A stretch of 64,000 bases of DNA from Gammaproteobacteria bacterium (GCA_016874295.1 VGUH01000010.1:31877-95876), one strand, 5' to 3'. Positions 49,534 to 60,088 are shown, counted from the stretch's first letter. A program made the numbers and translations. The notes: generated by a model from the letters alone, not told the origin.

Positions 49534-50185
49534 ATACTTGTCGGAACGCGAGCAGGCGGACCAGCTCCGCCGCTGGCTGCGCGAGAACTGGATCTGGCTG
49601 GTCGCCGGCGCCGCGCTGACGCTTGCCGGGTACTACGGCTTGCGCTGGTGGGAGGCGCGCGGAGCGACGCGTTCCGCCGCGGCGGGCGAACGCTTCTCGG
49701 CCATGCTCGAGGCGATCGCCGCCGGTCGCCGCGAGGATGGCCTCAGGATCGCGGGCGAGGTGACCGGCGAGTACGCGGACACGCCGTACGCGGATCAGGC
49801 GACGCTGGTGCTGGTGCGCCTCGACGTCGATGCCGGTGACTTGGCCGCGGCGGAGGCCAAGCTCGCCCGCGTCGCCGAGGGCTCGAAGGACCCGGACCTG
49901 CGAACCGTCGCGCGGCTCAGGCTCGCGCGGGTCCAACTGGCACAGGGCCGCTATGACGCGGCGCTCGCAACCCTCGACGCGGCGGCGACGCCTGCCATCG
50001 ATGCACGCGTGCTCGAACTCAAGGGCGACGTGCTGCTGGCCAGGGGCGACCCGTCCGGAGCGCTCGACTACTGGCGCAACGCCGATGCCGCGGCCGCCGC
50101 GGAACCCGGCGCAGCCGCCCAGGTCGATGCGGAACTTCTGCGGCTCAAGATCGACGAACTGGACGCGCGCACCGGCGCGAAGTAG
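49523..50185 (+). CDS. yfgM: YfgM-like Sec-associated membrane protein
   Basis: A 220-residue inner-membrane protein with a short cytoplasmic segment, one membrane helix (about 23-42) and a periplasmic TPR-like domain. It helps pass secreted proteins from SecYEG to periplasmic chaperones. The hisS-yfgM-bamB-der order is conserved in gammaproteobacteria and supports the name. Confidence 0.88.
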   Translation: MVDEYLSEREQADQLRRWLRENWIWLVAGAALTLAGYYGLRWWEARGATRSAAAGERFSAMLEAIAAGRREDGLRIAGEVTGEYADTPYADQATLVLVRLDVDAGDLAAAEAKLARVAEGSKDPDLRTVARLRLARVQLAQGRYDAALATLDAAATPAIDARVLELKGDVLLARGDPSGALDYWRNADAAAAAEPGAAAQVDAELLRLKIDELDARTGAK

Positions 50186-50188
50186 GGC

Positions 50189-51343
50189 ATGGCGATGAAT
50201 CGGACACTGGCGCTGGTCGCGGTGGCACTCCTGGCTGCGGCCTGCAGCAAGGAAGACGAGGTCGCGCCGCCTGCGGAGCTCGTCGATTTCGATCCCCAGG
50301 TGCGCGTCGAGCGCGTCTGGAGCGCGGGCACCAAGGGCGGGGACGATGTGCTGCGGCTGGGCCTGCGGCCGGCCGTGGAAGGCGATCGCGTCTATGTCGC
50401 CGGGCACGGCGGCGACGTGCAGGCGCTCACGATTGCCGATGGCAAGTCACTGTGGCGGGTCGACACCAAGCTCGAGCTGTCCGGCGGCCCGGCCGTCGGC
50501 GAGGGCGTCGTCGCGGTGGGCAGTTCGGGTGGCGACCTGGTGGCACTGGACGGCGCGACCGGTACCGAACGCTGGCGGGTTGCGACCGGCGGGGAAGTGC
50601 TCGCGGCGCCGGTCATCGCCGAGGGCATCATCGTCGTGCGCACGGTGGACGGCCGGCTGCGCGGATTGCGCGCCGCCAACGGCTCCGAGGCCTGGTCCTA
50701 TGAGCAGCCCGTGCCGCGCCTGACCCTGCGCGGCAACGGCTCGCCGGTCGTCGACGGCGACATGGTGATCGCCGGTCTCGACAACGGCAAGGTCGTGTCG
50801 CTGTCGCTGACCACCGGCGAGCTGCTCTGGACCACGACGGTCGCACCCTCGCAGGGCCGCACCGAGATCGAGCGGCTGGTGGACATCGACTCGCCCGTGC
50901 GCGTCATCGGCGACGACATTTTCGTGGTCGGCTACCACGGGCGCATCGCGATGCTCGCCCGCGATTCCGGCCAGCTCTGGTGGGGCCGGGAGCTGTCGAG
51001 CAACCGCGGCCTCGCCGTCGACGGCGACACGATCTACGTGACCACGGCGGACAGCAGCGTGGTGGCGCTCCGGCGCCGCGACGGCACGCCGGTGTGGACA
51101 CAGGACGCGATGCTGCGCCGCTCGCTGACCGGGCCCGCGCTCGCGGGTGGCACGCTGGTGGTCGGCGATTTCGACGGCTACCTGCACTGGCTCGACGCGG
51201 CGACCGGGCAGATGCTCGCGCGCGGCAAGACCGGTGGCGGGCGCTTGAGCAACACGCCGGTCGTCGTCGACGACCTGCTGCTGCTGCAGACCGATTCAGG
51301 TGACGTCCAGGCCTGGCGCGCCGAGGCGCGCGCCACCGGCTGA
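50189..51343 (+). CDS. bamB: outer membrane assembly lipoprotein BamB
   Basis: A 384-residue eight-bladed beta-propeller built from PQQ-like repeats (for example GDLVALDGATGTERWR). The lipoprotein signal ends LAAAC, giving a lipidated N-terminus in the outer membrane as part of the BAM complex. ATG 50189 or 50195 are equivalent starts. It precedes der. Confidence 0.93.
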   Translation: MAMNRTLALVAVALLAAACSKEDEVAPPAELVDFDPQVRVERVWSAGTKGGDDVLRLGLRPAVEGDRVYVAGHGGDVQALTIADGKSLWRVDTKLELSGGPAVGEGVVAVGSSGGDLVALDGATGTERWRVATGGEVLAAPVIAEGIIVVRTVDGRLRGLRAANGSEAWSYEQPVPRLTLRGNGSPVVDGDMVIAGLDNGKVVSLSLTTGELLWTTTVAPSQGRTEIERLVDIDSPVRVIGDDIFVVGYHGRIAMLARDSGQLWWGRELSSNRGLAVDGDTIYVTTADSSVVALRRRDGTPVWTQDAMLRRSLTGPALAGGTLVVGDFDGYLHWLDAATGQMLARGKTGGGRLSNTPVVVDDLLLLQTDSGDVQAWRAEARATG

Positions 51344-51365
51344 TTCCGGCCCGGCGACGCATGCC

Positions 51366-52751
51366 ATGCTGCCCGTGGTCGCCCTGGTCGGCCGGCCGAA
51401 CGTCGGCAAGTCGACCCTCTTCAACGCCCTGACCGGCACGCGCGACGCCCTGGTTGCGGACGTCCCGGGCCTGACCCGCGACCGCAAGTACGGATACGGG
51501 CGCGCCGAGCCCCACCGCTTCATCGTCGTCGACACCGGCGGCCTCATCGAGGCGCCGCGCGGCATGCACGAATTGATGGCGCGGCAGACCGCGCGGGCCA
51601 TCGAGGAAGCCGACCGGATCGTTTTCCTGGTGGACGGCCAGTCGGGTCTCGACGCCGCCGACCGCTACGTCGCCGACGTGTTGCGCCGGAGCGGCAAGCC
51701 GGTGACGGTCGCGGTCAACAAGAGCGAGGATCGCGACCCGGACGTGGTGACCGCGGATTTCCACGGCTTCGGATTCGGCGAGCCGGTGGCGATTTCCGCC
51801 GCCCATCGCCAGGGCATCGACGACCTGGTCGCGGCCGCGCTCGCGGGCATCGAGCCCGCGGCCGCCGCGGCCGATGAGCCCGAGCACGCGACCCGGGTGT
51901 GCGTCGTGGGGCGGCCCAATGTCGGCAAGTCGACGCTGATCAACCGGCTGGTCGGCGAGGAGCGCGTCATCACCTTCGATCAGCCCGGCACCACGCGCGA
52001 CGCCGTGCAGGTGCCCTTCGAGCGCGACGGCGTGCGCTACGTGCTGATCGACACGGCGGGCGTGCGGCGCCGCTCGCGGGTCGAGGAAGACCTTGAGAGA
52101 TGGAGCGTCATCAAGACGCTGCAGGCGATCGACGAGGCGCACGTCGTGATCGGCGTGGTCGACGCGCGCGACGCGGTCGCGGAACAGGATGCGACGCTGT
52201 TCGGCCTCGCCACGGAGCGCGGGCGCGCGCTGGTCGTCGCGGTCAACAAGTGGGATCACGTCGAGCCCGGGCAGCGCGACGCGATCCGCGACCAGGTCGC
52301 GCTGCGGCTGCGCTTCCTCGACTTCGCGCCCGTGCACTACATTTCCGCGCTGCACGGCAGCGGGGTCGGCACGCTGATGGACGCCGTGCGTGCCGCCCAC
52401 GCGGCCGCCATGCGCGAGATGCCGACGCCGGAACTCACGCGCGTGCTCGAGGCCGCGATCCGGCAGCACCAGCCGCCGCTCGTGCGTGGACGCAGAATCC
52501 GCCTGCGTTACGCGCACCAGGGCGGGCGCAATCCGCCGGTCATCGTCGTGCACGGGGCGCAGGCGGAGCGGACCCCGGAGGACTACCGGCGCTATCTGGT
52601 CAACTGTTTCCGCGAGGCGTTCAAGCTCGAAGGCACGCCGGTGCGCGTCGACCTCCGGAGCGAAGCCAACCCGTTCGCGGGCCGGCGCGACAAGCTGACG
52701 CCGCGCCAGCGGCGCACGCGCGAGCGCAGGAAGCGGCGCGCAGGGCGCTGA
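51366..52751 (+). CDS. der: ribosome-associated GTPase Der (EngA)
   Basis: A 461-residue protein with two tandem GTPase domains. Both carry GRPNVGKST (near residues 9 and 179), DTAG/DTGG and NKSE/NKWD motifs. A C-terminal KH-like domain follows. It is essential for 50S subunit maturation. It is convergent with xseA, with a single base between the stops. Confidence 0.96.
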   Translation: MLPVVALVGRPNVGKSTLFNALTGTRDALVADVPGLTRDRKYGYGRAEPHRFIVVDTGGLIEAPRGMHELMARQTARAIEEADRIVFLVDGQSGLDAADRYVADVLRRSGKPVTVAVNKSEDRDPDVVTADFHGFGFGEPVAISAAHRQGIDDLVAAALAGIEPAAAAADEPEHATRVCVVGRPNVGKSTLINRLVGEERVITFDQPGTTRDAVQVPFERDGVRYVLIDTAGVRRRSRVEEDLERWSVIKTLQAIDEAHVVIGVVDARDAVAEQDATLFGLATERGRALVVAVNKWDHVEPGQRDAIRDQVALRLRFLDFAPVHYISALHGSGVGTLMDAVRAAHAAAMREMPTPELTRVLEAAIRQHQPPLVRGRRIRLRYAHQGGRNPPVIVVHGAQAERTPEDYRRYLVNCFREAFKLEGTPVRVDLRSEANPFAGRRDKLTPRQRRTRERRKRRAGR

Positions 52752-52752
52752 C

Positions 52753-54093
52753 TCAGGGCTTGCCGCCGAGCACGCGCGCGCGCAGTCGCCCGCGCGCAAG
52801 GCGGGCCTCGATCTCGGTGCCCGGCTCGACGCCCGCGGCATCGCGCAGTACGGCGCCGTCCGCGGCCCGGGTGACGATCGCGTAACCGCGCCCGAGCGTC
52901 GCGAGCGGGCTCGTGGCCTTGAGCCCGCGGGACGCGGACTGCAGCATGCTGCGCGCGGCCGCGAGGCGCCCCCGCATCGCGGGCGGCAGTCGCGCCCCGG
53001 CATGGGTGATGCGCTGGTCGAGCGCGGCGAGCCGTGCCGCCGGCGAGCGGCCCGCGAGTTCCGCCGAGACGCGCAGCAGCCGTTCCCGCCGCGCGCGCGT
53101 TTCCCGCCGCATCGACCCCGCGAGCCGCGCCTGCAGCTCGTCGAGCCGCTGCATGCGCTCGCGCAGCGCCCGGGCCGGGTGCAGCAGGGCGAGCCTGCGG
53201 CCGAGCGCGGCGAAGCCATCGCCACGGCGGCCAAGGGCGCGCAGCATTGCAGTCCGCAGCCGCCCCGCCGTCACGCCGAGCGCCGCCAGCGAGGCTGCGC
53301 CGTCGGGTACGGCGAGCTCCGCGGCCGCGGAGGGCGTCGGGGCGCGCAGGTCCGCGACGAAGTCGGCGATGGTGAAGTCGACCTCGTGGCCGATGCCCGT
53401 GACGAGCGGCAGCTCGAGCGCCGCGATCGCGCGCGCCAGCGATTCGTCGTTGAAGGCGAACAGGTCCTCGAGCGAGCCGCCGCCGCGCACCAGGAGCAGC
53501 AGGTCCACCTCGCGGCGGTAGTCGGCGAGCGCGAGCATTTCCGCGATCTCCCGCGCCGCGCCCGCGCCCTGCACCGGCACCGGGTACACGAGCACGGATA
53601 CGGCGCGGCTGCGGCGGCGCAGCACGTGCAGCACGTCACGCAGGGCGGCCCCGGTCGCCGAGGTGACGATGCCGATGCGGCGCGGAAAGCGGGGCAGGGC
53701 GCGCTTGCGCGCGGCGTCGAACAGGCCCTCGGCCGCGAGCTTCTGCTTGAGCGCCTCGAAGCGCCGCCGCAGCTCGCCCTCGCCGGCCTCCTCGAGGTGA
53801 TCGACCACGAGCTGGAACTCGCCGCGCGCCTCGTAGAGCCCGACCCGGCCCCGCAGCAGGACCTGCAGCCCGTCCCGGGGCGTGCAGCGCACCGCGAGAT
53901 TGCGCTGCCGGAACATGGCGCAGCGCACCTGGGCGTCCTCGTCCTTGAGCGTGAAATACCAGTGGCCGGACGCGGGACGCGAAAGATTAGAGAGCTCCCC
54001 CGTGATCCACAGCGACGGCAGCCCCGCCTCGAGCAGGGCCCGGGCTTCGCGGTTCAGGCGGCTGACCGTATAAATGTCGCGGGAACCGGGCAT
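52753..54093 (-). CDS. xseA: exodeoxyribonuclease VII large subunit
   Basis: A 446-residue subunit. The N-terminal OB fold starts [15 protein letters not shown] and includes [10 protein letters not shown]. The catalytic region has [27 protein letters not shown] and [16 protein letters not shown]. Coiled-coil helices fill the C-terminal half. The ATG at 54093 is preferred because the upstream open frame is an antisense shadow of guaB. It is divergent from guaB with 52 bp between the starts. Confidence 0.95.
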   Translation of the reverse strand: MPGSRDIYTVSRLNREARALLEAGLPSLWITGELSNLSRPASGHWYFTLKDEDAQVRCAMFRQRNLAVRCTPRDGLQVLLRGRVGLYEARGEFQLVVDHLEEAGEGELRRRFEALKQKLAAEGLFDAARKRALPRFPRRIGIVTSATGAALRDVLHVLRRRSRAVSVLVYPVPVQGAGAAREIAEMLALADYRREVDLLLLVRGGGSLEDLFAFNDESLARAIAALELPLVTGIGHEVDFTIADFVADLRAPTPSAAAELAVPDGAASLAALGVTAGRLRTAMLRALGRRGDGFAALGRRLALLHPARALRERMQRLDELQARLAGSMRRETRARRERLLRVSAELAGRSPAARLAALDQRITHAGARLPPAMRGRLAAARSMLQSASRGLKATSPLATLGRGYAIVTRAADGAVLRDAAGVEPGTEIEARLARGRLRARVLGGKP

Positions 54094-54145
54094 GCGGCAT
54101 GGTACACTGCAGCGCTTCATTCGGACCGCCCCGGGAATGCCGGCC

Positions 54146-55615
54146 ATGCGCATCGTCCAGGAAGCACTCACCTTCGACGACGTCCTGCTCGTACCCGCGT
54201 ACTCGGACGTCCTCCCGCGCGAGGTCGATCTCTCGACGCAGCTGACCCGCGGGATCCGCCTGAACCTGCCGTTCGTCTCCGCCGCCATGGACACGGTGAC
54301 CGAGGCCCGCCTCGCGATCACCATCGCCCAGGAAGGCGGCATCGGCATCGTCCACAAGAACATGACCGCCGCCGACCAGGCGCGCGAGGTCGGGCGCGTC
54401 AAGAAGCACGAGAGCGGGGTCATCAAGGACCCGATCACGGTCCGGCCGGACGCCACGATCCGCGACGTCATCGCCCTGACCCGTGCCAAGGGCATCTCCG
54501 GCCTGCCGGTCACCTCCGACGGCAACCTGGTGGTCGGCATCATCACGCACCGCGACATCCGCTTCGAGGAGCAGCTCGACCTGCCGGTATCGAAGGTCAT
54601 GACGCCGAAAGAGAAGCTGGTCACGGTGCGCGAGAACACGCCGCGCGAGGAGGTCCTGCAGATCCTGCACCGTCACCGCATCGAGAAGGTGCCGGTGGTC
54701 GATGCCGAGGGGCGGCTGCGCGGCATGATCACGGTCAAGGACATCCAGAAGGCGCGCGATTTCCCGCGCGCCTGCAAGGATGAGCACGGGCGCCTGCGCG
54801 TCGGCGCCGCGGTCGGCACCGCGCCCGACACGCTCGACCGCGTCGCGCGGCTGGTCGAGGCGGGCGTCGACCTCGTGATCGTCGACACCTCGCACGGCCA
54901 CTCGCGCGGCGTGATCGCGACGGTCGAGCGTATCCGCAAGGCGCAGCCGCAGCTGCAACTGGTCGCCGGCAACATCGTCACGGCCGAGGCCGCGAAGGCG
55001 CTGGTCGACGCCGGCGCGGACGGCGTCAAGGTCGGCATCGGGCCGGGCTCTATCTGCACCACGCGCGTCGTTGCGGGTGTCGGCGTGCCGCAGGTCACCG
55101 CGGTGGCGACGGTTGCCGAGGCATTGGAGAAGACCGGCGTGCCGCTGATCTCGGACGGAGGGATCCGCTACTCGGGCGACGTCGCCAAGGCGATCGCGGC
55201 CGGGGCGCACGCGGTGATGATCGGCGGGCTGTTCGCCGGCACCGAGGAGTCACCGGGCGAGGTCGAGCTCTACCAGGGCGCCTCGTACAAGTCGTACCGT
55301 GGCATGGGCTCGCTGGGCGCGATGGCGCTGCGGCACGGATCGAGTGACCGCTATTTCCAGGACACGGTCGAGGAACTCGAGAAGCTCGTCCCGGAAGGCG
55401 TCGAGGGCAGGGTTCCCTACAAGGGCAGCCTGGTGGCAATCCTGCACCAGCTCGCGGGCGGCGTGCGCGCTGCGATGGGCTACACCGGCAGCCCGGATAT
55501 CGACGCGATGCGCAAGCGCTGCACATTCGTGCGCATCACCGGGGCAGGCGTGCGCGAGAGCCACGTGCACGACGTGAGCATCACGAAAGAAGCGCCGAAC
55601 TACCGGATCAGCTGA
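54146..55615 (+). CDS. guaB: inosine-5'-monophosphate dehydrogenase
   Basis: Converts IMP to XMP, the committed step to GMP. It has 489 residues. The TIM barrel contains the catalytic cysteine loop [12 protein letters not shown] and the mobile flap region RGMGSLGAM. Two CBS domains are inserted at about 95-205. TACACT upstream (54103) may be a -10 box. The stop overlaps the guaA start (TGATG). Confidence 0.97.
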   Translation: MRIVQEALTFDDVLLVPAYSDVLPREVDLSTQLTRGIRLNLPFVSAAMDTVTEARLAITIAQEGGIGIVHKNMTAADQAREVGRVKKHESGVIKDPITVRPDATIRDVIALTRAKGISGLPVTSDGNLVVGIITHRDIRFEEQLDLPVSKVMTPKEKLVTVRENTPREEVLQILHRHRIEKVPVVDAEGRLRGMITVKDIQKARDFPRACKDEHGRLRVGAAVGTAPDTLDRVARLVEAGVDLVIVDTSHGHSRGVIATVERIRKAQPQLQLVAGNIVTAEAAKALVDAGADGVKVGIGPGSICTTRVVAGVGVPQVTAVATVAEALEKTGVPLISDGGIRYSGDVAKAIAAGAHAVMIGGLFAGTEESPGEVELYQGASYKSYRGMGSLGAMALRHGSSDRYFQDTVEELEKLVPEGVEGRVPYKGSLVAILHQLAGGVRAAMGYTGSPDIDAMRKRCTFVRITGAGVRESHVHDVSITKEAPNYRIS

Positions 55616-57210
55616 TGGCAGCGCGCATGCCAGCCGCTCCGGCCGACATCCATGCCCACCGGATCCTGATCCTCGATTTCGGCGCGCAGTACACGCAGTT
55701 GATCGCGCGCCGCGTGCGCGAGATCGGCGTGTACTGCGAGATCCTGCCCTGGGACTGCGGCGACGAGGCGGTGCGCGCGTTCCGCGCCCGCGGCGTCATC
55801 CTGTCCGGCGGACCGGAGTCGGTGACCGATACGGCGCCTCCACGCGCGCCCGACGCTGTGTTCGCGCTCGGCGTGCCGGTGCTCGGCATCTGCTACGGCA
55901 TGCAGACGATGGCGGCCCAGCTCGGCGGGCGCGTGGCGCCGTCCACGCACCGCGAGTTCGGCTACGCCAAGGTGCGCCGGGTTGCGGCCTCGCGGCTGCT
56001 CGACGGCATCACGGACGAGGGCGCTGCCGACGCGGCGCTGCTAGACGTGTGGATGAGCCACGGCGATCGCGTCGAGTCGCTGCCCGCGGGCTTCCTGGCG
56101 ATCGCCGCGACCCGCAACGCGCCGCTCGCCGCGATGGCGGACGAGCGGCGCCGCTTCTACGGCGTGCAGTTCCACCCGGAAGTAACCCACACACGCTCGG
56201 GCGTCCGCATTCTCGAACGCTTCGTGCGCGAAATCTGCGGCTGCGATGCCTTGTGGGATGCGGGCAACATCGTCGCCGACGCGATCACGCGCGTGCGCGA
56301 TCAGGTCGGCCGCGACCGCGTGCTGCTCGGCCTCTCGGGCGGCGTCGATTCCTCGGTCGTCGCGGCGCTGCTGCACGAGGCGATCGGCGACCAGCTCACC
56401 TGCGTGTTCGTCGACCAAGGCCTCTTGCGCCTCGGCGAGGGTGACCAGGTCATGGCGACGTTCGCGAAGCACCTCGGCATCCGCGTGATCCGCGTCGACG
56501 CCTCGGAGCAGTTCTTCGCGGCGCTCGCGGGCGAAGAGGACCCCGAACGCAAGCGCAAGATCATCGGCAAGCTGTTCATCGACGTGTTCGAGGAAGAGTC
56601 GAGAAAGCTCGAGGGCGTAAAGTGGCTCGCGCAGGGCACGATCTACCCGGACGTGATCGAGTCGGCGGGCGCAAAGACCGGCAAGGCGCACGTCATCAAG
56701 TCGCACCACAACGTCGGCGGCCTGCCCGAGCGCATGCACCTCGCGCTCCTCGAGCCGCTGCGCGAGCTGTTCAAGGATGAGGTGCGCCGGATCGGCCTCG
56801 AGCTCGGCCTGCCGCGCGAGATGGTGTTCCGCCACCCGTTCCCGGGTCCGGGTCTCGGCGTGCGTATTCTCGGCGCCGTCACGCGCGAGCAGGCCGATCT
56901 GCTCCGACTCGCGGACGCCATCTACATCGAGGAGTTGCGCGCGCACGATCTCTACGACCGCGTGAGCCAGGCGATGGCGATCTTCCTGCCGGTGCGCTCG
57001 GTCGCGGTGATGGGCGACGGGCGGCGCTATGACTGGGTGATTGCGCTTCGCGCCGTCGAGACGGTGGACTTCATGACCGCGCACTGGGCGCGGCTGCCGT
57101 ACGACTTCCTGGACGTGGTCGCGCGGCGGATCGTCAACGAGGTCAAAGGCGTCTCGCGGGTCGTCTATGACGTCTCCGGCAAGCCGCCGGCGACGATCGA
57201 GTGGGAGTGA
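55615..57210 (+). CDS. guaA: GMP synthase (glutamine-hydrolysing)
   Basis: A 531-residue two-domain enzyme. The N-terminal glutaminase has the nucleophile in GICYGMQT. The ATP-pyrophosphatase domain has [14 protein letters not shown], and the C-terminal dimerisation domain ends with PPATIEWE. The start is ATG 55615 or 55627. The 3' end of guaA is a known integration hotspot for genomic islands, and accessory DNA begins right after this gene. Confidence 0.97.
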   Translation: MAARMPAAPADIHAHRILILDFGAQYTQLIARRVREIGVYCEILPWDCGDEAVRAFRARGVILSGGPESVTDTAPPRAPDAVFALGVPVLGICYGMQTMAAQLGGRVAPSTHREFGYAKVRRVAASRLLDGITDEGAADAALLDVWMSHGDRVESLPAGFLAIAATRNAPLAAMADERRRFYGVQFHPEVTHTRSGVRILERFVREICGCDALWDAGNIVADAITRVRDQVGRDRVLLGLSGGVDSSVVAALLHEAIGDQLTCVFVDQGLLRLGEGDQVMATFAKHLGIRVIRVDASEQFFAALAGEEDPERKRKIIGKLFIDVFEEESRKLEGVKWLAQGTIYPDVIESAGAKTGKAHVIKSHHNVGGLPERMHLALLEPLRELFKDEVRRIGLELGLPREMVFRHPFPGPGLGVRILGAVTREQADLLRLADAIYIEELRAHDLYDRVSQAMAIFLPVRSVAVMGDGRRYDWVIALRAVETVDFMTAHWARLPYDFLDVVARRIVNEVKGVSRVVYDVSGKPPATIEWE

Positions 57211-57542
57211 GGGCGCATCTTGTCGGTGTGCATGCCTGAGGAATATCAGTAGCTTGCGGTGCTGTATAGACGATTGACATTGAATCGTCGCAGACACCCC
57301 AGGGGTTTGCGAACTCATTGAGCCATCAGGCGTTTCCTGATTCCGCCCGCTGATTGCCGCGCGTTCCAAGCAAACATTTGTGACGGTAAATCTTACGGTA
57401 AAGAATTCCGCTCCCTCTCAGGCAGGCATTTTTACCGTCAAGTGCGGCTGTTCCTGCAAGAAGTGGCCAGTTTTGCAGATACCCCAGGGCGCAAACCTGA
57501 CATAGCCTGCTTCGTCCTTGCCCGTTCTGCAGGACGCTTGCC
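57211..57542. other. intergenic region after guaA with attachment-site-like repeats
   Basis: 332 bp without a supported gene. A 15-bp sequence GCAGACACCCCAGGG (57290-57304) recurs with one mismatch at 57475-57489. Between the two copies lies a cluster of shorter repeats (57381-57440). I see no integrase fragment and could not find a matching copy of the guaA 3' end elsewhere in the window. Confidence 0.5.
57381..57440. repeat. direct plus inverted ACGGTAAA repeats (possible recombinase arm sites)
   Basis: TGACGGTAAA (57381-57390) is followed 12 bp later by TTACGGTAAA (57393-57402). The perfect inverse TTTACCGTCA lies at 57431-57440. Paired direct repeats at 12-bp spacing plus one inverted copy look like arm-type binding sites of a tyrosine integrase, but the integrase itself is missing. 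Confidence 0.5.
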
Positions 57543-59057
57543 ATGCCCGCTGCCGCTGCCCACGCGCGGCATCCGCGCGCACCGCCTTTCATCGAACCTC
57601 CAGGTTACGCACGGCATCGGCCCGAGAACACGCTGCTGTATCAGCTGGTCGAGCAGCACTACCCCGCATTCCGCGAGCTGCGTGCCATGGCAGGTCGTTC
57701 ACTGCCGAACTACATTGAGAGTGAGTTTGACGCCTACCTGAAGTGCGGCCGGTTGGAGGAAGGCTTCCTGCGCGTGCGCTGTGAGCACTGCCATGCCGAG
57801 AAGCTGGTGGCGTTCAGTTGCAAGAAGCGCGGGTTTTGTCCCTCCTGCGGCGCAAGACGCATGGCCGAGACCGCTGCGCTGTTGACCGACGAAGTGTTGC
57901 CAGAGCGTCCGCTGCGCCAGTGGGTGTTGTCACTGCCGATCGCGCTGCGTTTTCTGCTGGCTACTGATCCTGATGCTCTGACGCTGGTGCTGGGTGCGGT
58001 GTATAGCGTCATTTCAGGATTCTTGCTGAATACGGCCGGTGTCACCCGCAGCACGGGCGCCACCGGTGCCGTCACATTGATTCAGCGTTTCGGCTCAGCG
58101 CTGAACCTGAACGTGCACTTTCACATGATCTTTCTGGATGGTGTGTATCTGCCGGCAGGCGATCAGCCTGTATTCCGCAATGTGCCTGCACCAACGAGTG
58201 CACACCTGCAGGCGTTGGTGCAGCAGATCGCTGAGCGCATAGGCCGACTGCTGGAGAAGCGCGGCCTGATCGAGCGCGACATGGAGAACGCGTGGCTTAC
58301 CACCGACGGATCGGGTGGTGCACTGGATGACCTGATCGGCCATTCCATCACCTACCGCATCGCGATGGGCCCGCGCGCCGGGCAAAAGCTGTTCACGCTG
58401 CAGACGCTGTCAGCCAGTGCAATGCCGGAAGCTGAGCAGCAAGGAGATCACCGCGGTGCCGCGCTGGCCGGAGGGTTCTCGCTGCACGCCGGCATCGAGA
58501 TTGATCCCAGCCAGCGCCAGAAGCTCGAACGGTTGTGCCGCTACGTCAGCCGCCCGCCGGTGGCGGTGGATCGCATGGCGCTCACATCGTCAGGGCAGGT
58601 GCGATACACCCTGAAGACGCCGTATCGGGACGGCACCACCCACATTGTGCTGGAGCCGCTGGATCTGATGGCGCGTCTGGCTGCATTGGTACCGCCACCG
58701 CGGATGCATCTCACGCGGTACCACGGGGTGTTCGCGCCGCATAGCAAGTTGCGAGCAGCAGTGACGCCGGCGGGTCGAGGCAAGGGCAGCAAACCGCAGG
58801 CTGAAGAGGGCGCCGGGAAGCCGGCCACCGCGCGCCATGTTGCCATGAGCTGGGCCAAGCGCCTGAAGCGGGTATTTGGGGTCGACATCGAAGCCTGCGC
58901 GCGCTGCGGCGGGAAGCTCAAAGTCGTTGCCAGCATCGAGGAGCCGGCGGTCATTGCGAAGATCCTGGCGCACCTGGAGCGCACGGCGCCGGATCCCTAC
59001 CAGCCCGAGTTGCCGCTCGGCGCCAGAGCGCCGCCGGCGCAGTCCCGTCTGGTTTGA
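57543..59057 (+). CDS. IS91-family HUH transposase
   Basis: A 504-residue rolling-circle transposase. The N-terminal zinc-binding region has cysteines CEHC (80-83) and CKKRGFCPSC (93-102). The HUH metal site is HFH (192-194) in LNVHFHMIFLDGVY. A candidate catalytic tyrosine is Tyr334 (LCRYVSRPP), and I see only one tyrosine there. The late RYHGVFAPHSKLR segment and the C-terminal CARCGGKLKV zinc pair are also typical. The gene appears complete. The stop lies 2 bp before the repeated end sequence. Confidence 0.92.
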   Translation: MPAAAAHARHPRAPPFIEPPGYARHRPENTLLYQLVEQHYPAFRELRAMAGRSLPNYIESEFDAYLKCGRLEEGFLRVRCEHCHAEKLVAFSCKKRGFCPSCGARRMAETAALLTDEVLPERPLRQWVLSLPIALRFLLATDPDALTLVLGAVYSVISGFLLNTAGVTRSTGATGAVTLIQRFGSALNLNVHFHMIFLDGVYLPAGDQPVFRNVPAPTSAHLQALVQQIAERIGRLLEKRGLIERDMENAWLTTDGSGGALDDLIGHSITYRIAMGPRAGQKLFTLQTLSASAMPEAEQQGDHRGAALAGGFSLHAGIEIDPSQRQKLERLCRYVSRPPVAVDRMALTSSGQVRYTLKTPYRDGTTHIVLEPLDLMARLAALVPPPRMHLTRYHGVFAPHSKLRAAVTPAGRGKGSKPQAEEGAGKPATARHVAMSWAKRLKRVFGVDIEACARCGGKLKVVASIEEPAVIAKILAHLERTAPDPYQPELPLGARAPPAQSRLV

Positions 59058-59058
59058 A

Positions 59059-59313
59059 CCAAAGCTTAAGAGGGCGTAGCCGCTGACGGAAGACGGCGGG
59101 GTGGGCCGGCGTGTGCCTGGCTTGCGGTCGGGGCGGGGAAGGGCGGATTTGCCGGTGCGGGCCGGGGTCAGTGCGGCCGGGCCGGGTGGTCCGGAGGGGT
59201 TCTTGGCTGCCGGATTCACGGGCGGGGGCAAGCGATGGCGGGCTCGGGCACACCATAAGGCTCGTTCGGCGAAGTTGGCTGTGCGCAAGGGGCCCTTTGA
59301 ATTTCCTATCCGC
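59059..59313 (+). repeat. 255-bp IS91 end sequence, copy A
   Basis: Starts CCAAAGCTTAAGAGGGCG immediately after the transposase and ends GAATTTCCTATCCGC. It is very G-rich on this strand. Copy C (63425-63679) matches it with a single difference (A: CAAGGGGCC; C: CAAGTGGCC). Copy B (61038-61257) matches its last 220 bp. Both strands contain short open frames, which I regard as non-coding. Confidence 0.9.
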
Positions 59314-59390
59314 TCGACATGCGAGGCGTCACCGAGCATCGCTGAAGCTGGATTATCATGATTCAGTCTAATCGATAGATCGCCGTAGTC

Positions 59391-59612
59391 TCATTGGTCT
59401 TTCGTGAATCGGAAGACGTCCTCGAAATCTCGCTTGAAGAATCGAGCGATGCGGAACGCAAGTTCCAGAGAAGGGGAATACTTCTCCTGCTCGATGGCAT
59501 TGATTGTCTGTCGGCTCGCGCCGACTTCGTCCGCCAATTCCTGCTGAGACGCTCCGCGCTCGAGGCGAAGGTCGCGGATCCGATTCCGTACTCGCCCAGT
59601 CGCCTTGCTCAT
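59391..59612 (-). CDS. XRE-family transcriptional regulator
   Basis: A 73-residue helix-turn-helix protein consisting almost only of the DNA-binding domain (RGASQQELADEVGASRQTIN). Its C-terminal half (EQEKYSPSLELAFRIARFF) is typical of small regulators paired with a membrane protein. Its start overlaps the stop of the upstream membrane gene (ATGA), so the two form an operon from the promoter at 60121-60148. The unit lies between IS91 end copies A and B. Confidence 0.88.
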   Translation of the reverse strand: MSKATGRVRNRIRDLRLERGASQQELADEVGASRQTINAIEQEKYSPSLELAFRIARFFKRDFEDVFRFTKDQ

Positions 59613-60088
59613 GACCGGCGGTAAAGAACCAAAATCGATACACCGCGAGCAATTTCCTTTGCCACAAGAACGGTGAATAAGCCGAGCAGAATGCCGGCAG
59701 GGGAGACGAAATCAAGCGGCATATCCTCTCGAAATCGAAAGAGCTCGGTCAGCAAGACATGGACGATCAAGAGATTGATTCCGCCTACGCCAGCCCAATA
59801 GCCGACTTGATCCGATCTACGCTCGATGAAAATATCCCTTTCATCCGACTCTAACTCAGAAGGATTTCGGGGGGACAGAACGCTTCTGATGATGAGTTGT
59901 CCGATCGCCGCTATTGCGCCAGCCGACCCGTAAGCCCAGAGAAGCTTTACGGGATCTTGATCGATGATCGACAGCCCAAAGGATTGCCCCAGGACCGTTA
60001 CGCCATCGGTTAATCGCATCCATATGAAAAAAAGTACGAAGCCCCAGAGACCCAGTTCGCACCAAACACGTTTCTCATGTGCGCTCAT
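59609..60088 (-). CDS. four-span membrane protein paired with the XRE regulator
   Basis: A 159-residue protein with about four membrane segments and a charged cytoplasmic loop (ESDERDIFIERRSDQ). This layout resembles the DUF2178-like proteins found next to small XRE regulators. No enzymatic motif is visible and I do not assign a function. ATG 60088 has a CTGGAG ribosome-binding site at good spacing. A longer frame to 60148 would run into the promoter. Codon use is more AT-rich than in the core genes. Confidence 0.75.
   Translation of the reverse strand: MSAHEKRVWCELGLWGFVLFFIWMRLTDGVTVLGQSFGLSIIDQDPVKLLWAYGSAGAIAAIGQLIIRSVLSPRNPSELESDERDIFIERRSDQVGYWAGVGGINLLIVHVLLTELFRFREDMPLDFVSPAGILLGLFTVLVAKEIARGVSILVLYRRS

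Larger units (their letters stand above)
57543..59313 (+). mobile_element. IS91-family insertion sequence (transposase plus downstream end)
   Basis: The transposase gene and the 255-bp end sequence directly after it form one element. IS91-type elements move by rolling-circle replication and have no long terminal inverted repeats, so the left boundary cannot be fixed by eye. It lies somewhere between guaA and 57543. The right boundary is taken from the point where three copies of the end sequence stop matching (TATCCGC). Confidence 0.75.

Noticed and set aside
50904..53234. 776-codon minus-strand frame over bamB and der
   Set aside because: Shadow of conserved genes on the other strand and an arginine-rich composition.
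59101..59361. Short open frames inside the repeated IS91 end (also in copies B and C, both strands)
   Set aside because: They are identical because the DNA is repeated, they continue into unrelated flanks, and no ribosome-binding site supports them; the unit is better read as a non-coding element end.
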